Positions 1 to 8,490 of a stretch of DNA of 64,000 nucleotides are shown piece by piece. This DNA is from an uncultured Sphingobacteriales bacterium (GTDB taxonomy: Bacteria; Bacteroidota; Bacteroidia; Chitinophagales; Chitinophagaceae): positions 1-64,000 of the forward strand of contig CALMQS010000069.1 of assembly GCA_937871285.1 (NCBI GenBank), in the 5' to 3' direction. Both the position numbers and the translations under genes were made by a program. The notes beneath the pieces are model-generated. The model was not told the DNA's origin. It did no database searches and saw nothing but the letters and a program-made list of their open reading frames with translations. Each line of letters opens with the position of its first letter. Position 1 is the stretch's first letter.

Positions 1-2
1 AG

Positions 3-476
3 ATGACCCGGAATATATTTATAGCAAACAGGCTACGGGAAGTATTGATCAACGGACATTGGATCGCAAATACGAATTATAAAGAACAATTATTGAGTAT
101 AACCTGGGAACAAGCCATACAAAAAATCGGCACTTTAAATACGATTGCTGCGCTCACTTTTCATATTAACTATTATTTAGCCGGGCTTCTGCATGTGTTT
201 AATGGAGGAAAGCTTGAAATTAGCGATCAATACAGCTTTGACCTGCCACCTATACAATCAGAAAGAGAATGGAAATCATTAGTGGCTGATTTTTTATCCA
301 ATGCTGAAAAATTTGCTGCACAGGTTGAACAAATGGCAGATTCCCGGCTTGACGAACCATTTGCAGATGAAAAATACGGAAATTACCTGCGGAATATTGA
401 AGGCGTTATTGAGCATAGCTATTATCATTTAGGGCAAATCTCGCTTATCCGGAAAGTGATTGCAGAAAAAGGGTAA
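3..476 (+). CDS. DinB-like (DUF1572-type) four-helix protein
   Basis: A protein of 157 residues with the look of the DinB/DUF1572 superfamily. The N-terminus (REVLINGHWIANTNYKEQL) is typical, and three histidines that could form the metal site are spread as in the family: His53 in the helix TFHINYYLAG, then the pair in IEHSYYHLGQ near residues 137-141. These proteins are metal-binding helix bundles, often thiol transferases or stress proteins, but the substrate here cannot be told. The ATG lies two bases from the window edge, so the true start may be further upstream, though 157 residues is a normal length. It converges on cdd. Confidence 0.7.
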   Translation: MTRNIFIANRLREVLINGHWIANTNYKEQLLSITWEQAIQKIGTLNTIAALTFHINYYLAGLLHVFNGGKLEISDQYSFDLPPIQSEREWKSLVADFLSNAEKFAAQVEQMADSRLDEPFADEKYGNYLRNIEGVIEHSYYHLGQISLIRKVIAEKG

Positions 477-589
477 ACGATGTGTTCTTATGTTTCTATG
501 CTTTACGACATTAAAATTCTACAGCAACCTTAATTTGTAGCTAAATGACAAAGCGTTACCGGTAATGTATATGTTTGGAGTGAGTGATA

Positions 590-1075
590 CTATGCCATAT
601 CTGCTCCGGAGAAATACAGGGGCAGAAGCGTTTTTACATCGCTGATCACAAATACTTTTCCTTCTATTCCGCCCAGAATCAACCGGATAGGCTGCTGCTG
701 GCGGAGCTCATACTCCAGGAGGCTTTGCCTGCAAATGCCACAGGGCGCCGCCGGAAATTCACTTTTGCCTTTTTTATTGAAATAGCTGATGGCTATTGTT
801 TGTATGGGTGTGCCGGGGTATAAGGAAACGGCGGCGGATAACAATACTCTTTCTGCGCATAATCCCACGGGTGAGGACGCATTTTCCTGGTTGGTTCCCG
901 TAATGGTTTTCCCGTTTTGAAGCAGCGCGGCCGCGCCAACGAAAAACTCCGAATAAGGCGCATAGGCATGTTGTGTTACTTCCTTTGCCTTGTTCAGCAA
1001 TTGCCGGTCGGCTTCGGGTAATGACGCAACGGAACCGAATACTTCATAAGAAAAAGAGAGCTGTTCTTTTTTCAC
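590..1075 (-). CDS. cdd: Cytidine deaminase
   Basis: Cytosolic enzyme that deaminates cytidine and deoxycytidine to uridine and deoxyuridine in pyrimidine salvage. Seen directly: zinc ligand Cys73 with catalytic Glu75 in VGLCAERV, and the second zinc motif PCGICRQ with Cys112 and Cys115. The substrate-binding stretch APYSEFFVGAA (39-49) precedes it. Length of 161 residues is slightly longer than the 130-residue homotetrameric type because of an N-terminal helix. The gene stands alone on the minus strand and is followed in its 5' direction by a low-complexity spacer and then lepB. Confidence 0.95.
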   Translation of the reverse strand: MKKEQLSFSYEVFGSVASLPEADRQLLNKAKEVTQHAYAPYSEFFVGAAALLQNGKTITGTNQENASSPVGLCAERVLLSAAVSLYPGTPIQTIAISYFNKKGKSEFPAAPCGICRQSLLEYELRQQQPIRLILGGIEGKVFVISDVKTLLPLYFSGADMA

Positions 1076-1103
1076 CTGAAGATTTTTTAGTTAGATGAAT
1101 CAG

Positions 1104-1170
1104 ACACCCTATACCTTACACCTTATTACCCTATACCTCACACCTGACTTATCACTTACTACTTACCACT
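1104..1170. repeat. Low-complexity intergenic repeat (ACACCTTA/ACCTCACACC type)
   Basis: A run of short C/A/T words such as ACCCTATACC, TTACACC and CCTCACACC fills the spacer between cdd and lepB. It is one of several intergenic tracts of this style in the window (see also 11009-11104 and 20951-20986). No coding potential is seen. Confidence 0.5.
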
Positions 1171-2665
1171 ATTTTATCGCTTTAAACAACCGATTCCATC
1201 TTGGGCCGCCATCCCAGCTAAACCATATCAGCGAAGCTTTTCCTACCACATGGTCTTCGGGTACATAACCCCAAAACCGGGAATCCTGGGAGTTGTGGCG
1301 GTTATCGCCCATCATCCAGTAATAATCCATTTTAAAAGTATACTGGTTGGTTGTTATGCCATTGATGATAAATTGCCCGTCTTTTTCTTCCAGTGTATTA
1401 TGCTCGTAAACAGCAATGACCCTGCTGTAAAAAGCGATGTTTTCGGCCGTAAGCGTAATGGTAGCGCCTTTCCTGGGAACCCAAACGGGTCCGTAAAAAT
1501 CTTCACTCCATTTATAATGCGCCGTATCATTGGGAAATACGCCTGGATTAAATTGTTTTAAATCCTTAACTACGCTTTCTACATAGGGCAGCTTTTTCAT
1601 GCGTTCCGCCTCTTCAGCGCTCAGGTCAATCATGTAGTTCATATTGTTACCAATGAGCAGTTGCTGCCTTTCGGGATCGGTTTCTACATGAAAATCTTCC
1701 TTTAAAACATCTTCATCAAAATATTGTCCTCTGGTTTGCACATTATAAAAAGTGGCGGAAGCCTCAGGTACGTACGCCGGTTGGCCATTTACATACAAAA
1801 TGCCTTCCTTTAATTGCAGGGTATCTCCCGGCATGCCTACACAACGTTTAATAAAGTTCTCTCTTTTGTCTACCGGACGTACTATAATATCATCTCTTTG
1901 GAGCAGGGCTTCGCGGTTGCCACCGTACTGGTCCCGCAGCACATCATAATAATTGAGGTTCGACTGGTATTCGCCTATTACGGTGTCGCCAACCGGGTAA
2001 TTAAACACTACTACATCATTGCGTTTTACCGGGGTTGTCCATAAACGTTTATAGGGAAGCTTAATCCATTCTAAATAAGATTTGCCACCTGTTATGGGTG
2101 CGGTATGATGCACAAAAGGAATGGCTAAAGGCGTATTGGGAAGGCGCGGGCCGTAGCTCATCTTGCTTACAAACAAAAAATCGTTTACCAGCAATGTTTT
2201 TTCCATGCTGCCGGTAGGAATTACATAAGCCTCAAAAATGAAAGTGCGGATGATAGTAGCGGCAACTACCGCAAAAACGCCGGCGTCTATCCATTCCCGA
2301 GCAGATGATTTTTTGTAATTCTTTACCACGGCATTGCCCGCATACCTTTCGTTTTTAGAATACCCGAGGTAAGGAAAATAAAGGAAAGGAAGAAACACGG
2401 CTGCGGCGTGATGCAGCAACGAAAAACGGCCGAAATGTTCTACAAAACGGATACATATCCAGATCGTAATGAACTGTCCCACAATGGGTATGAACTGCAA
2501 AAAGAACCAATATCTTTTTAAAGGCATTTTTTCCACCATGCACCAGGTGTTGTAAAAAGGGATCAGTGCTTTCCAGGGCTCAATTCCCGCCTTTTTAAAC
2601 ATGCCGTATAAACCAATAAGAGAACCAATTGTTGCTAAAATAAAAAGGGTCCAGCCTAAACTCAT
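1169..2665 (-). CDS. lepB: Signal peptidase I with extra N-terminal membrane domain
   Basis: Membrane-bound type I signal peptidase (family S26) that cleaves Sec and Tat signal peptides. Catalytic Ser153 lies in PTGSMEKTLL just after the membrane segment at about 128-147, the general base Lys273 is in FIKRCVGMPGD, and box E is GDNRHNSQDSR at 453-463. At 498 residues it is far longer than E. coli LepB (324). The excess comes from an N-terminal membrane region (1-105, resembling DUF5684) and a large insertion between boxes D and E at about 300-450. Both are usual in Bacteroidota as far as I recall. Single gene; a -7 element lies 25 bp upstream of the start. Confidence 0.93.
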   Translation of the reverse strand: MSLGWTLFILATIGSLIGLYGMFKKAGIEPWKALIPFYNTWCMVEKMPLKRYWFFLQFIPIVGQFITIWICIRFVEHFGRFSLLHHAAAVFLPFLYFPYLGYSKNERYAGNAVVKNYKKSSAREWIDAGVFAVVAATIIRTFIFEAYVIPTGSMEKTLLVNDFLFVSKMSYGPRLPNTPLAIPFVHHTAPITGGKSYLEWIKLPYKRLWTTPVKRNDVVVFNYPVGDTVIGEYQSNLNYYDVLRDQYGGNREALLQRDDIIVRPVDKRENFIKRCVGMPGDTLQLKEGILYVNGQPAYVPEASATFYNVQTRGQYFDEDVLKEDFHVETDPERQQLLIGNNMNYMIDLSAEEAERMKKLPYVESVVKDLKQFNPGVFPNDTAHYKWSEDFYGPVWVPRKGATITLTAENIAFYSRVIAVYEHNTLEEKDGQFIINGITTNQYTFKMDYYWMMGDNRHNSQDSRFWGYVPEDHVVGKASLIWFSWDGGPRWNRLFKAIK

Positions 2666-2689
2666 GTAACTCTGTTTTTATGAAGTTGC

Positions 2690-2697
2690 CAAAAATA
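2690..2697 (-). promoter_or_regulatory. Bacteroidota -7 element (TATTTTTG) for lepB
   Basis: On the minus strand TATTTTTG matches TAnnTTTG, placed to give a leader of about 18 nt. No clear -33 TTG was found at 19-21 bp, so only the -7 is supported. Confidence 0.4.
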
Positions 2698-2806
2698 GTA
2701 TAAATAGCTGATTAAGCCGATATGTCGTTGATTATATCAAAATGTTACGGCTAATGATAATATTCTTCTTTTGTTAAATAAAGTTTAATAGCTATTTGAT
2801 GCAGTA

Positions 2807-3463
2807 TTAAATAATATCATTCAAAATATCAGATACTTGTCTGGGATGCTGGAATACCAAAAAATGCCCGGCCGATGCTATGGTATGTGTTGGACGCACC
2901 AGCGTGCATGGAAATATTTTATCGTTGGTGCCATGTAAATGAAACAGGTTTTCGGGTATCCATTCGTTTTTCCAGTTTAATACCTGGTGAATGGCCCATT
3001 TAAGATAAACGGGATCTATATGCTTCCTGTATTCATGGGCCAGCTTTTTTTCTTCTTCGGTTACCGCGCCGAGAAAATAATTTTCAACGGGCTCAAATAA
3101 TTTTAAAGGGCGAACAGCGTGAAGGCGGCCCTTGGGCAGGATAGCATCCAGGTTCAGTTTGCCGGAGGCCTTCATCCAGCGCGGAATTTCATGATGCGTT
3201 TTTACGCTGGAAATGAGTATCACTTTCTGAACCGCCGCCACTTTCGCGATCTCTATGCTTAACATCCCTCCAAAGGAAACACCAATTAATGTGGCGTTTT
3301 TTTCCGTGATGCGTTCACTCATTCGCAGGGCGTATGCCGAAAGACTTTCATTATGCAGGGGCATCAGCCAGTGTAAATAATGCACCGTGGTGCAGCCCCA
3401 GTTCAGTTTGCTGAATATCCTTTCATCGGAACCTAAACCACATATACAGTATGCTGTTTTCAA
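2807..3463 (-). CDS. Small alpha/beta hydrolase
   Basis: A 218-residue alpha/beta hydrolase without signal peptide, so cytosolic. The nucleophile elbow is GVSFGG with Ser63; Asp181 in HGTNDKIF and His200 in SAGHFLVF complete a plausible triad, and the oxyanion-hole region CGLGSDERIF (8-17) is close to the N-terminus. Substrate unknown. It starts 8 bp after the response regulator gene on the same strand, so the two are very likely one transcript. No pathway can be inferred from that pairing. Confidence 0.82.
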   Translation of the reverse strand: MKTAYCICGLGSDERIFSKLNWGCTTVHYLHWLMPLHNESLSAYALRMSERITEKNATLIGVSFGGMLSIEIAKVAAVQKVILISSVKTHHEIPRWMKASGKLNLDAILPKGRLHAVRPLKLFEPVENYFLGAVTEEEKKLAHEYRKHIDPVYLKWAIHQVLNWKNEWIPENLFHLHGTNDKIFPCTLVRPTHTIASAGHFLVFQHPRQVSDILNDII

Positions 3464-3471
3464 AATAGGGC

Positions 3472-4635
3472 TTAATTTCGGGGAAGTACATAGTTGCGTA
3501 TATCCTCTATTGCAATATTTTTACCGGAAAGAATAACCAGTCTTTCCACCACGTTTCTTAATTCACGTATGTTGCCCGTCCAATTATTTTCCTGCAGGGC
3601 TTTTAACGCATCGGCATCTATTGCTTTTTGGGCAATGCCGTAATCGGCACATATATCTGAAAGAAATTTCTCTACCAGCAGGGGAATATCATCTTTTCTT
3701 TCGTTTAAAGAAGGCACATGTATGATAATAACGCTGAGCCGGTGATACAGGTCGAGCCGGAATTTTTTTTCATCCACTTCCCGCAGCAGGTCTTTATTGG
3801 TAGCGGCTATTACCCGCACATCTACCGTAATATCTTTATCTCCGCCTACCCGGGTTATTTTTCCTTCCTGTAAAGCCCTTAGTACTTTAGCCTGGGCATT
3901 GAGGCTCATATCGCCAATTTCATCCAAAAACAAAGTTCCCCCATGCGCCTGTTCAAACTTACCTATCCGTTGCTTTACGGCGGAAGTAAAGGAACCTTTT
4001 TCGTGACCGAACAGCTCGCTTTCAATTAATTCGTCGGGAATAGCGGCGCAGTTCACTTCAACCAGCGGTTGTTTGCAACGGCTGCTTTTTTCATGTATCC
4101 AGCGCGCTACCAGCTCTTTACCCACACCATTTTCACCCATGATCATTACCCTTGCTTCTGTTGGCGCTACTTTGTCTATTGTTTCCTTAATTTTTACAAT
4201 AGGGGCCGATTCACCAATCATTTCCTCTACCTTAATTACTTTCCGGCGAAGCACCTTGGTTTCGGTAACGAGGTCTGTTTTATCCATCGCGTTCCGGATG
4301 GTGATCAGCAGCCTGTTCAGGTCGGGTGGTTTTGAAACATAATCATATGCTCCTTTTTTTACGGCTTCTACGGCTGTTTCAATGGTGCCGTGCCCGGATA
4401 TCATGATAATAGGCACATCCGGGTTTATTTCACCGGCTTTATCTAAGAACTCAATGCCGTCTATCTTCGGCATTTTAATATCACAAAGCACCACATCATA
4501 ATTTTTTTCCCTGAACCGCTTCAGTCCTTCCTCGCCGTCGCCCGCTTCATCTATCTTATATCCTTCGTAAGAAAGGATTTCCCCCAGGGTTTTGCGTATC
4601 GCTTTTTCATCATCAATAATCAGGATGTTCGACAT
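3472..4635 (-). CDS. NtrC-like response regulator lacking the C-terminal DNA-binding domain
   Basis: Two-component response regulator with an N-terminal receiver (phospho-acceptor Asp52, switch Lys102) and an AAA+ domain of the sigma-54 activator family (about 138-365). Walker A is GENGVGKE (168-175), Walker B LFLDEI (235-240), the arginine-finger region FRLDLYHRL (292-300). The sigma-54 contact loop, normally GAFTGA, reads GSFTSA (214-219). The protein stops 387 residues in, shortly after the AAA+ lid, so the Fis-type helix-turn-helix found in NtrC is absent. It could act from solution on sigma-54 holoenzyme or be an ATPase with another role. No partner kinase is adjacent; the next gene of the operon is the small hydrolase. 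Confidence 0.9.
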   Translation of the reverse strand: MSNILIIDDEKAIRKTLGEILSYEGYKIDEAGDGEEGLKRFREKNYDVVLCDIKMPKIDGIEFLDKAGEINPDVPIIMISGHGTIETAVEAVKKGAYDYVSKPPDLNRLLITIRNAMDKTDLVTETKVLRRKVIKVEEMIGESAPIVKIKETIDKVAPTEARVMIMGENGVGKELVARWIHEKSSRCKQPLVEVNCAAIPDELIESELFGHEKGSFTSAVKQRIGKFEQAHGGTLFLDEIGDMSLNAQAKVLRALQEGKITRVGGDKDITVDVRVIAATNKDLLREVDEKKFRLDLYHRLSVIIIHVPSLNERKDDIPLLVEKFLSDICADYGIAQKAIDADALKALQENNWTGNIRELRNVVERLVILSGKNIAIEDIRNYVLPRN

Positions 4636-4697
4636 ATATATGAAATCTGTTTTAATGCGTTAAAATCGTATCATTTTTTTCAAAAATAAGGAATTAT

Positions 4698-4850
4698 GAG
4701 AGGTTACAGGGCCCAGCTTTCAGGGTGCAGGGTGGAGCCACTCACTTCTCACATCTCATGTTTCTCTTCTCACCTTGATAAACGATAGATTCGCTATTCA
4801 CATCTCACATTTCTCCTCTCACTGCTCACCATTCACTATTTCCCCCGCCA
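4698..4850. repeat. Low-complexity intergenic tract (G-rich then CTCACATTTCTC type)
   Basis: The 340-bp gap upstream of the response regulator holds no gene until 4980. It contains a G-rich part (words GGTTACAGGG, CAGGGTGCAGGG, about 4698-4738) followed by two pyrimidine-rich parts built of CTCACATCTCA and CTCACATTTCTC words (about 4741-4774 and 4800-4850). Function unknown. Confidence 0.5.
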
Positions 4851-4906
4851 CCTCCTTATCAAATGCTAAAATTCAGTTATGTATGGGATGATTTCCTTCA
4901 AAAGGC

Positions 4907-4937
4907 TTGTACATTATACCATCAGCAGCTACATTTG
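4907..4937 (+). promoter_or_regulatory. Bacteroidota promoter, -33 TTG and -7 TACATTTG
   Basis: TTG at 4907-4909 and TACATTTG at 4930-4937 are 20 bp apart, matching TTG-N19-21-TAnnTTTG. It points into the small reading frame at 4980 with a predicted leader of about 36 nt. This is one of the two best full promoters in the window. Confidence 0.65.
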
Positions 4938-4979
4938 CGTTAGATTAATCATTATCCTGTAAAACTAAATGAATCATCC

Positions 4980-5126
4980 ATGAAAACTCAAGTATTTAAA
5001 GCCAATCATGCTGTTGAAGTACCTACCTGGAAACTGGTTGCCAAATTAGGTTTGTTAGCCGCGTTTTGCATGGGTTTGTGCTACCTTTTCGCAATTGGCG
5101 TATCGTCTTTAGCTTCTGTGTTTTAA
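4980..5126 (+). CDS. Small single-span membrane protein (48 aa)
   Basis: Begins MKTQVFKANHAVEVPTWKLV and continues into one hydrophobic stretch (about 20-45, LGLLAAFCMGLCYLFAIGV) before the stop. It is preceded by a well-formed promoter, which is the main reason to call it real; an upstream ATG at 4969 stops after four codons. No family recognised. It lies between the response regulator (divergent) and the TonB-dependent receptor (convergent). Predicted to sit in the inner membrane with a short charged N-terminus. Confidence 0.6.
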   Translation: MKTQVFKANHAVEVPTWKLVAKLGLLAAFCMGLCYLFAIGVSSLASVF

Positions 5127-5201
5127 GCATACTAATATGTGCCGTTTGGTTCAGTGCCGCTCCGGTGAAAACACCGGTATTCATTGAGCTAAACGGCATT
5201 T

Positions 5202-7286
5202 TTAAAGCGTTACAATCAATCCTCCGTAGTAATTTCGTTCCGGCGCAGGATTATAATACCTGTTGCCGAAGGCATTAATATCGCTCCCGAGGCTGTACAA
5301 TTGGTTCAGCGCATTATCAACTCCTGTAAAAAGCTCAATGGAAAATACCCTGAAATGTTTTTTCCACCCCAGCCTGCCCAGCAAAATATCGTAAGAAGGG
5401 GCATAAACCGCATTGGCATCATTTAATGGAAGCTTTGAGGTATTAGTGAGTGAGGCGTTAAGATATAACCCCACCCGGGTAGTTATATCAAGGCCTCCCA
5501 GCCAGATGGTTTTTGCTACCCCGGTTAAGTCATTACCGGAATAATCCTTATCGTCAACCATGTAATCTGTAAACGAAAAATCATTCAGCGTAAGGCCTGC
5601 CCTTAGTTTTGCGCTTTTGATAAAAGCAGTGCTGTTGCGTACCAGGGCGTATTCAGCAAAGATTTCTATACCTTTTTGATTGGTTCCACCGGCGTTTACA
5701 AAATATTCGGCGTCTACATTGTTTATTCTTCTCACGATAGCATCGTGCAGCCTGAACCGGTAGGCGGTAATGTCAAACTGCAGCCTGTTGGACAAAGTCC
5801 TGCCGCGAATACCTATCTCACGGTTCCAGCCATATTCGGGCTGCAGGTTGCTATAGAAATTACCCTCCGATGGTCTTACTTCGGATATGGAAGGCGGCGA
5901 AAACCCTTTGCTTACGGAAGCATACACGGATATATTTTCTGATATACGGTATAATCCCGCCAATCGTGGCAGCAACTGCTCATCCAGCTTTTTTTTCTTT
6001 TTCGAATCATCAGCATCTGTAAGCCGCTGATAGCGGTAAATGAAAAAGTTGGAGCCTATGCCCGCCTGTAATTGAAATTTTTTGCCCATCATCCATTCAC
6101 CCTGGATAAAGGGGGAAAGCTGTCTTGCCCAAATTTTGTCTTTGAACTGAACGGTATCGGCTTTTCCCTGGCGGTTTCCGTAATTATTGATGGCAGAATA
6201 GTTATACAGCCACTCCATCCCGGCAGTTAATTTCAAATCGTGCTTACCTGCAGCGGTATGGTATACCATCTTGGTACGTAATCCGAGGTTTGTTTCTTTC
6301 CTGGTTTCAAAATTGGTAATAAAAGGATTTTTAAAATCGGTATAAGCGAGCATTACCGATGTAATATTGCTCCAGTTTTTATTGAAGAGGTGCCGGTTGC
6401 TGATACCTGCAAACGGCGTTTTATTATAGATAGCTGCTTTTTGTTCCACCGCCCCGGGTGCGCTGGGTGTGCCGGGTCTTGCCTGGCGTGGGTTTTCCTG
6501 CATTTGCTGCAAATTCAGGCCGCCGGGCGTTTGGTAATACATATCCGCGTACATGAATATCCAGTCCAGCTTATCTTTTTCAGATAAGCGGGCCGTTCCG
6601 TTCCATTGTATTACATCCTTGCGCACACGGGTATTTTCCCTGTAGCCATCCGATTGCAGGTGGCTTTGGGTGAAGGAAGAGCTCATGTTTTTATCCTGGT
6701 ACTTCCATTGCACATTTTCATCAAGCAGACCGTAGGAGCCACCGTTAACCTGGGCGCGAAAATGGTGCTCCGCGGAAATATTTTCCTGTGAAAAAAGCGG
6801 TTCATCGGGGTGAAGTATAATGACCCCGCCGGTATTGGCGCCATAAAGGCTTCCGCCGGGGCCTTTCAGAATTTCAACCTGACCAATGCTGTGCTGATCT
6901 ACCAGGTTGAAATAAGTATTTCCGCCTGCATCGGTAAATGGAATATCATTCCAGTACACTTTTATGTTACGCACACCAAAAGGAGAGCGAAGCAGGCTGC
7001 CCCTGACGCTTAAACGGTAGCTGCCGGGGGAACGTTCTTCCATTCTAACGCCCGGAACCATATTTATTGCAGGTAACAGTGATGCAGGGGAGAAGCGTTG
7101 TACATCGCTGCGGCTTACTATTCCGGCCGATACAGGGGTTTCCAGCAGCCGGCGGTCCGATTCAAATCCTTTAATTACCACTTCGGTCATTAATGGGATG
7201 GTATCTGCATCTGCAGGCGGAGACTTTTGCTGCGCAAACGAAAAAAGCGAATGGAAAAGGAATAATATGTATATACTTTTTTTCAT
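5202..7286 (-). CDS. TonB-dependent outer-membrane receptor
   Basis: Outer-membrane importer energised by TonB. From the chosen start the protein has a signal peptide (MKKSIYILFLFHSLFSFAQQ), no carboxypeptidase-like N-terminal extension, a plug domain with EVVIKGFESDRR (TonB-box-like) and the plug motif VEILKGPGGSLYGANTGGVI at about 145-165, then a beta-barrel ending in an aromatic-rich last strand YYGGLIVTL. This architecture fits siderophore, haem or cofactor uptake (FecA/FhuE-like) rather than SusC-type glycan uptake; the ligand is not visible. A start 24 bases further upstream exists, but the -7 element overlies that stretch, so the later ATG is preferred. No SusD or regulator is adjacent. 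Confidence 0.9.
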   Translation of the reverse strand: MKKSIYILFLFHSLFSFAQQKSPPADADTIPLMTEVVIKGFESDRRLLETPVSAGIVSRSDVQRFSPASLLPAINMVPGVRMEERSPGSYRLSVRGSLLRSPFGVRNIKVYWNDIPFTDAGGNTYFNLVDQHSIGQVEILKGPGGSLYGANTGGVIILHPDEPLFSQENISAEHHFRAQVNGGSYGLLDENVQWKYQDKNMSSSFTQSHLQSDGYRENTRVRKDVIQWNGTARLSEKDKLDWIFMYADMYYQTPGGLNLQQMQENPRQARPGTPSAPGAVEQKAAIYNKTPFAGISNRHLFNKNWSNITSVMLAYTDFKNPFITNFETRKETNLGLRTKMVYHTAAGKHDLKLTAGMEWLYNYSAINNYGNRQGKADTVQFKDKIWARQLSPFIQGEWMMGKKFQLQAGIGSNFFIYRYQRLTDADDSKKKKKLDEQLLPRLAGLYRISENISVYASVSKGFSPPSISEVRPSEGNFYSNLQPEYGWNREIGIRGRTLSNRLQFDITAYRFRLHDAIVRRINNVDAEYFVNAGGTNQKGIEIFAEYALVRNSTAFIKSAKLRAGLTLNDFSFTDYMVDDKDYSGNDLTGVAKTIWLGGLDITTRVGLYLNASLTNTSKLPLNDANAVYAPSYDILLGRLGWKKHFRVFSIELFTGVDNALNQLYSLGSDINAFGNRYYNPAPERNYYGGLIVTL

Positions 7287-7297
7287 TGGGAAGTCTT

Positions 7298-7305
7298 CAA
7301 AAGTA
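7298..7305 (-). promoter_or_regulatory. -7 element (TACTTTTG) for the TonB-dependent receptor
   Basis: Minus-strand TACTTTTG matches TAnnTTTG and sits between the pdhB terminator and the receptor start. It would give a very short leader and places the alternative upstream start inside the promoter. Confidence 0.4.
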
Positions 7306-7308
7306 TTC

Positions 7309-7339
7309 AAAAAAAATCCCGGAGTGCTTAACCCCGGGA
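7309..7339 (-). terminator. Rho-independent terminator after pdhB
   Basis: On the minus strand TCCCGG and CCGGGA pair across an 11-base loop and are followed by eight T residues. It lies 28 bp after the pdhB stop codon and separates it from the receptor gene. Confidence 0.8.
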
Positions 7340-7366
7340 AAAATATTATTTCGGAATCCGAAAAAA

Positions 7367-8356
7367 CTATTTGCGAAGGTACATTACTTCTTTTACCAGC
7401 TTTACTGTACGGGGAACATCAGGCAGGTATGCCGCTACCAGGTTGGGCGCATAGTGCATCGGCGCATCGGCGCTTGTAATCCGGCGAACAGGAGCATCTA
7501 AGTAATCAAATGCTTCTTTTTGTATGCGGTAAGCCAGCTCGGACGATACGGAAGCAAAAGGCCATTGTTCTTCCACAATTACCAGGCGGTTGGTTTTTTT
7601 AACCGATTCAAAAACAGTGTGCCAGTCTAACGGCCGGATGGTGCGGAGGTCAATCACTTCCGCGCTGATATTTTCTTTTGCAAGCTCTTCCGCCGCGCCC
7701 AGCGCCACTTTCATCATCTTATTAAAAGAAACAATAGTAACATCTGTTCCGGCGCGTTTAATATCGGCCTTTCCAATAGGAATAAGGTATTCTTCTTCAG
7801 GTACTTCCCCTTTTTCGCCATACATTACTTCACTCTCCATAAAAATAATTGGGTCATCGTCCCTGATAGCGCTCTTTAATAAGCCTTTTGCATCGTATGG
7901 ATTGGAAACGGAGATCACTTTTAAACCGGGTATATTGGCATACAGGCTTTCAAATGCAGTGGAGTGCTGAGCGCCTAACTGACCGGCGGAGCCATTGGGT
8001 CCACGAAAAACAATAGGGCAGCCTACCTGTCCGCCACTCATGGCCAGCATTTTGGAGGCTGTATTCAAGATCTGGTCGAGCGGCAGTACCGCAAAATTCC
8101 AGGTCATATATTCCACGATCGGGCGCAAACCGTTTTGTGCAGCACCTACGGCCACCCCGGTAAAGCCCAGTTCGGAAATAGGGGTGTCAATTACTCTTTT
8201 AGGACCAAATTCGTCCAGCATACCCTGGCTTACTTTGTAAGCCCCATTATATTCTGCCACTTCTTCACCCATTAAAAACACACGTTCATCACGACGCATT
8301 TCTTCGTTCATCGCTTCCCGGAGCGCTTCCCGAAATTGTATAACACGGTTTGCCAT
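7367..8356 (-). CDS. pdhB: Pyruvate dehydrogenase E1 component, beta subunit
   Basis: The beta chain of the alpha2beta2-type E1 that decarboxylates pyruvate with thiamine diphosphate and feeds acetyl groups to E2. Residues 1-180 form the pyrimidine-binding domain (FLMGEEVAEYNGAYKVSQG at 27-45 with the conserved Glu; DTPISELGFTG at 57-67), followed by the C-terminal transketolase domain (about 200-320, ITSADAPMHYAPN). Length 329 is normal for the family. The alpha subunit and E2 are not adjacent; the gene is monocistronic, with a promoter upstream and a terminator downstream. A branched-chain 2-oxoacid dehydrogenase beta subunit is the alternative reading, but the motifs look like PDH. Confidence 0.9.
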   Translation of the reverse strand: MANRVIQFREALREAMNEEMRRDERVFLMGEEVAEYNGAYKVSQGMLDEFGPKRVIDTPISELGFTGVAVGAAQNGLRPIVEYMTWNFAVLPLDQILNTASKMLAMSGGQVGCPIVFRGPNGSAGQLGAQHSTAFESLYANIPGLKVISVSNPYDAKGLLKSAIRDDDPIIFMESEVMYGEKGEVPEEEYLIPIGKADIKRAGTDVTIVSFNKMMKVALGAAEELAKENISAEVIDLRTIRPLDWHTVFESVKKTNRLVIVEEQWPFASVSSELAYRIQKEAFDYLDAPVRRITSADAPMHYAPNLVAAYLPDVPRTVKLVKEVMYLRK

Positions 8357-8379
8357 CCTTTATTCAGATTTGAGAAGAG

Positions 8380-8412
8380 CAAAAATATTGGTTGTAGGGC
8401 AGATAACCAAAA
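8380..8412 (-). promoter_or_regulatory. Bacteroidota promoter for pdhB (TTTTG - 20 bp - TATTTTTG)
   Basis: Minus-strand -33 TTTTG (8408-8412) and -7 TATTTTTG (8380-8387) are 20 bp apart. The predicted leader is about 18 nt. Confidence 0.65.
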
Positions 8413-8463
8413 GGATGTAAAAATGCAATTAACTTCCTGCGCTTCTTTTGCGTTTATTTCTAT

Positions 8464-8471
8464 TACTTTTG
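8464..8471 (+). promoter_or_regulatory. -7 element (TACTTTTG) for the DeoR-type regulator
   Basis: TACTTTTG matches TAnnTTTG and ends 19 bp before the start codon. A TTTG at 8447-8450 is too close to be the -33 element. Confidence 0.4.
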
Positions 8472-8490
8472 GGCAGAAACAAATTTTAAA

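Noticed and set aside
5066..5278. 70-codon frame overlapping the 48-aa gene
   Set aside because: It runs in another frame, overlaps the receptor's 3' end and has no RBS, promoter or protein-like composition of its own.
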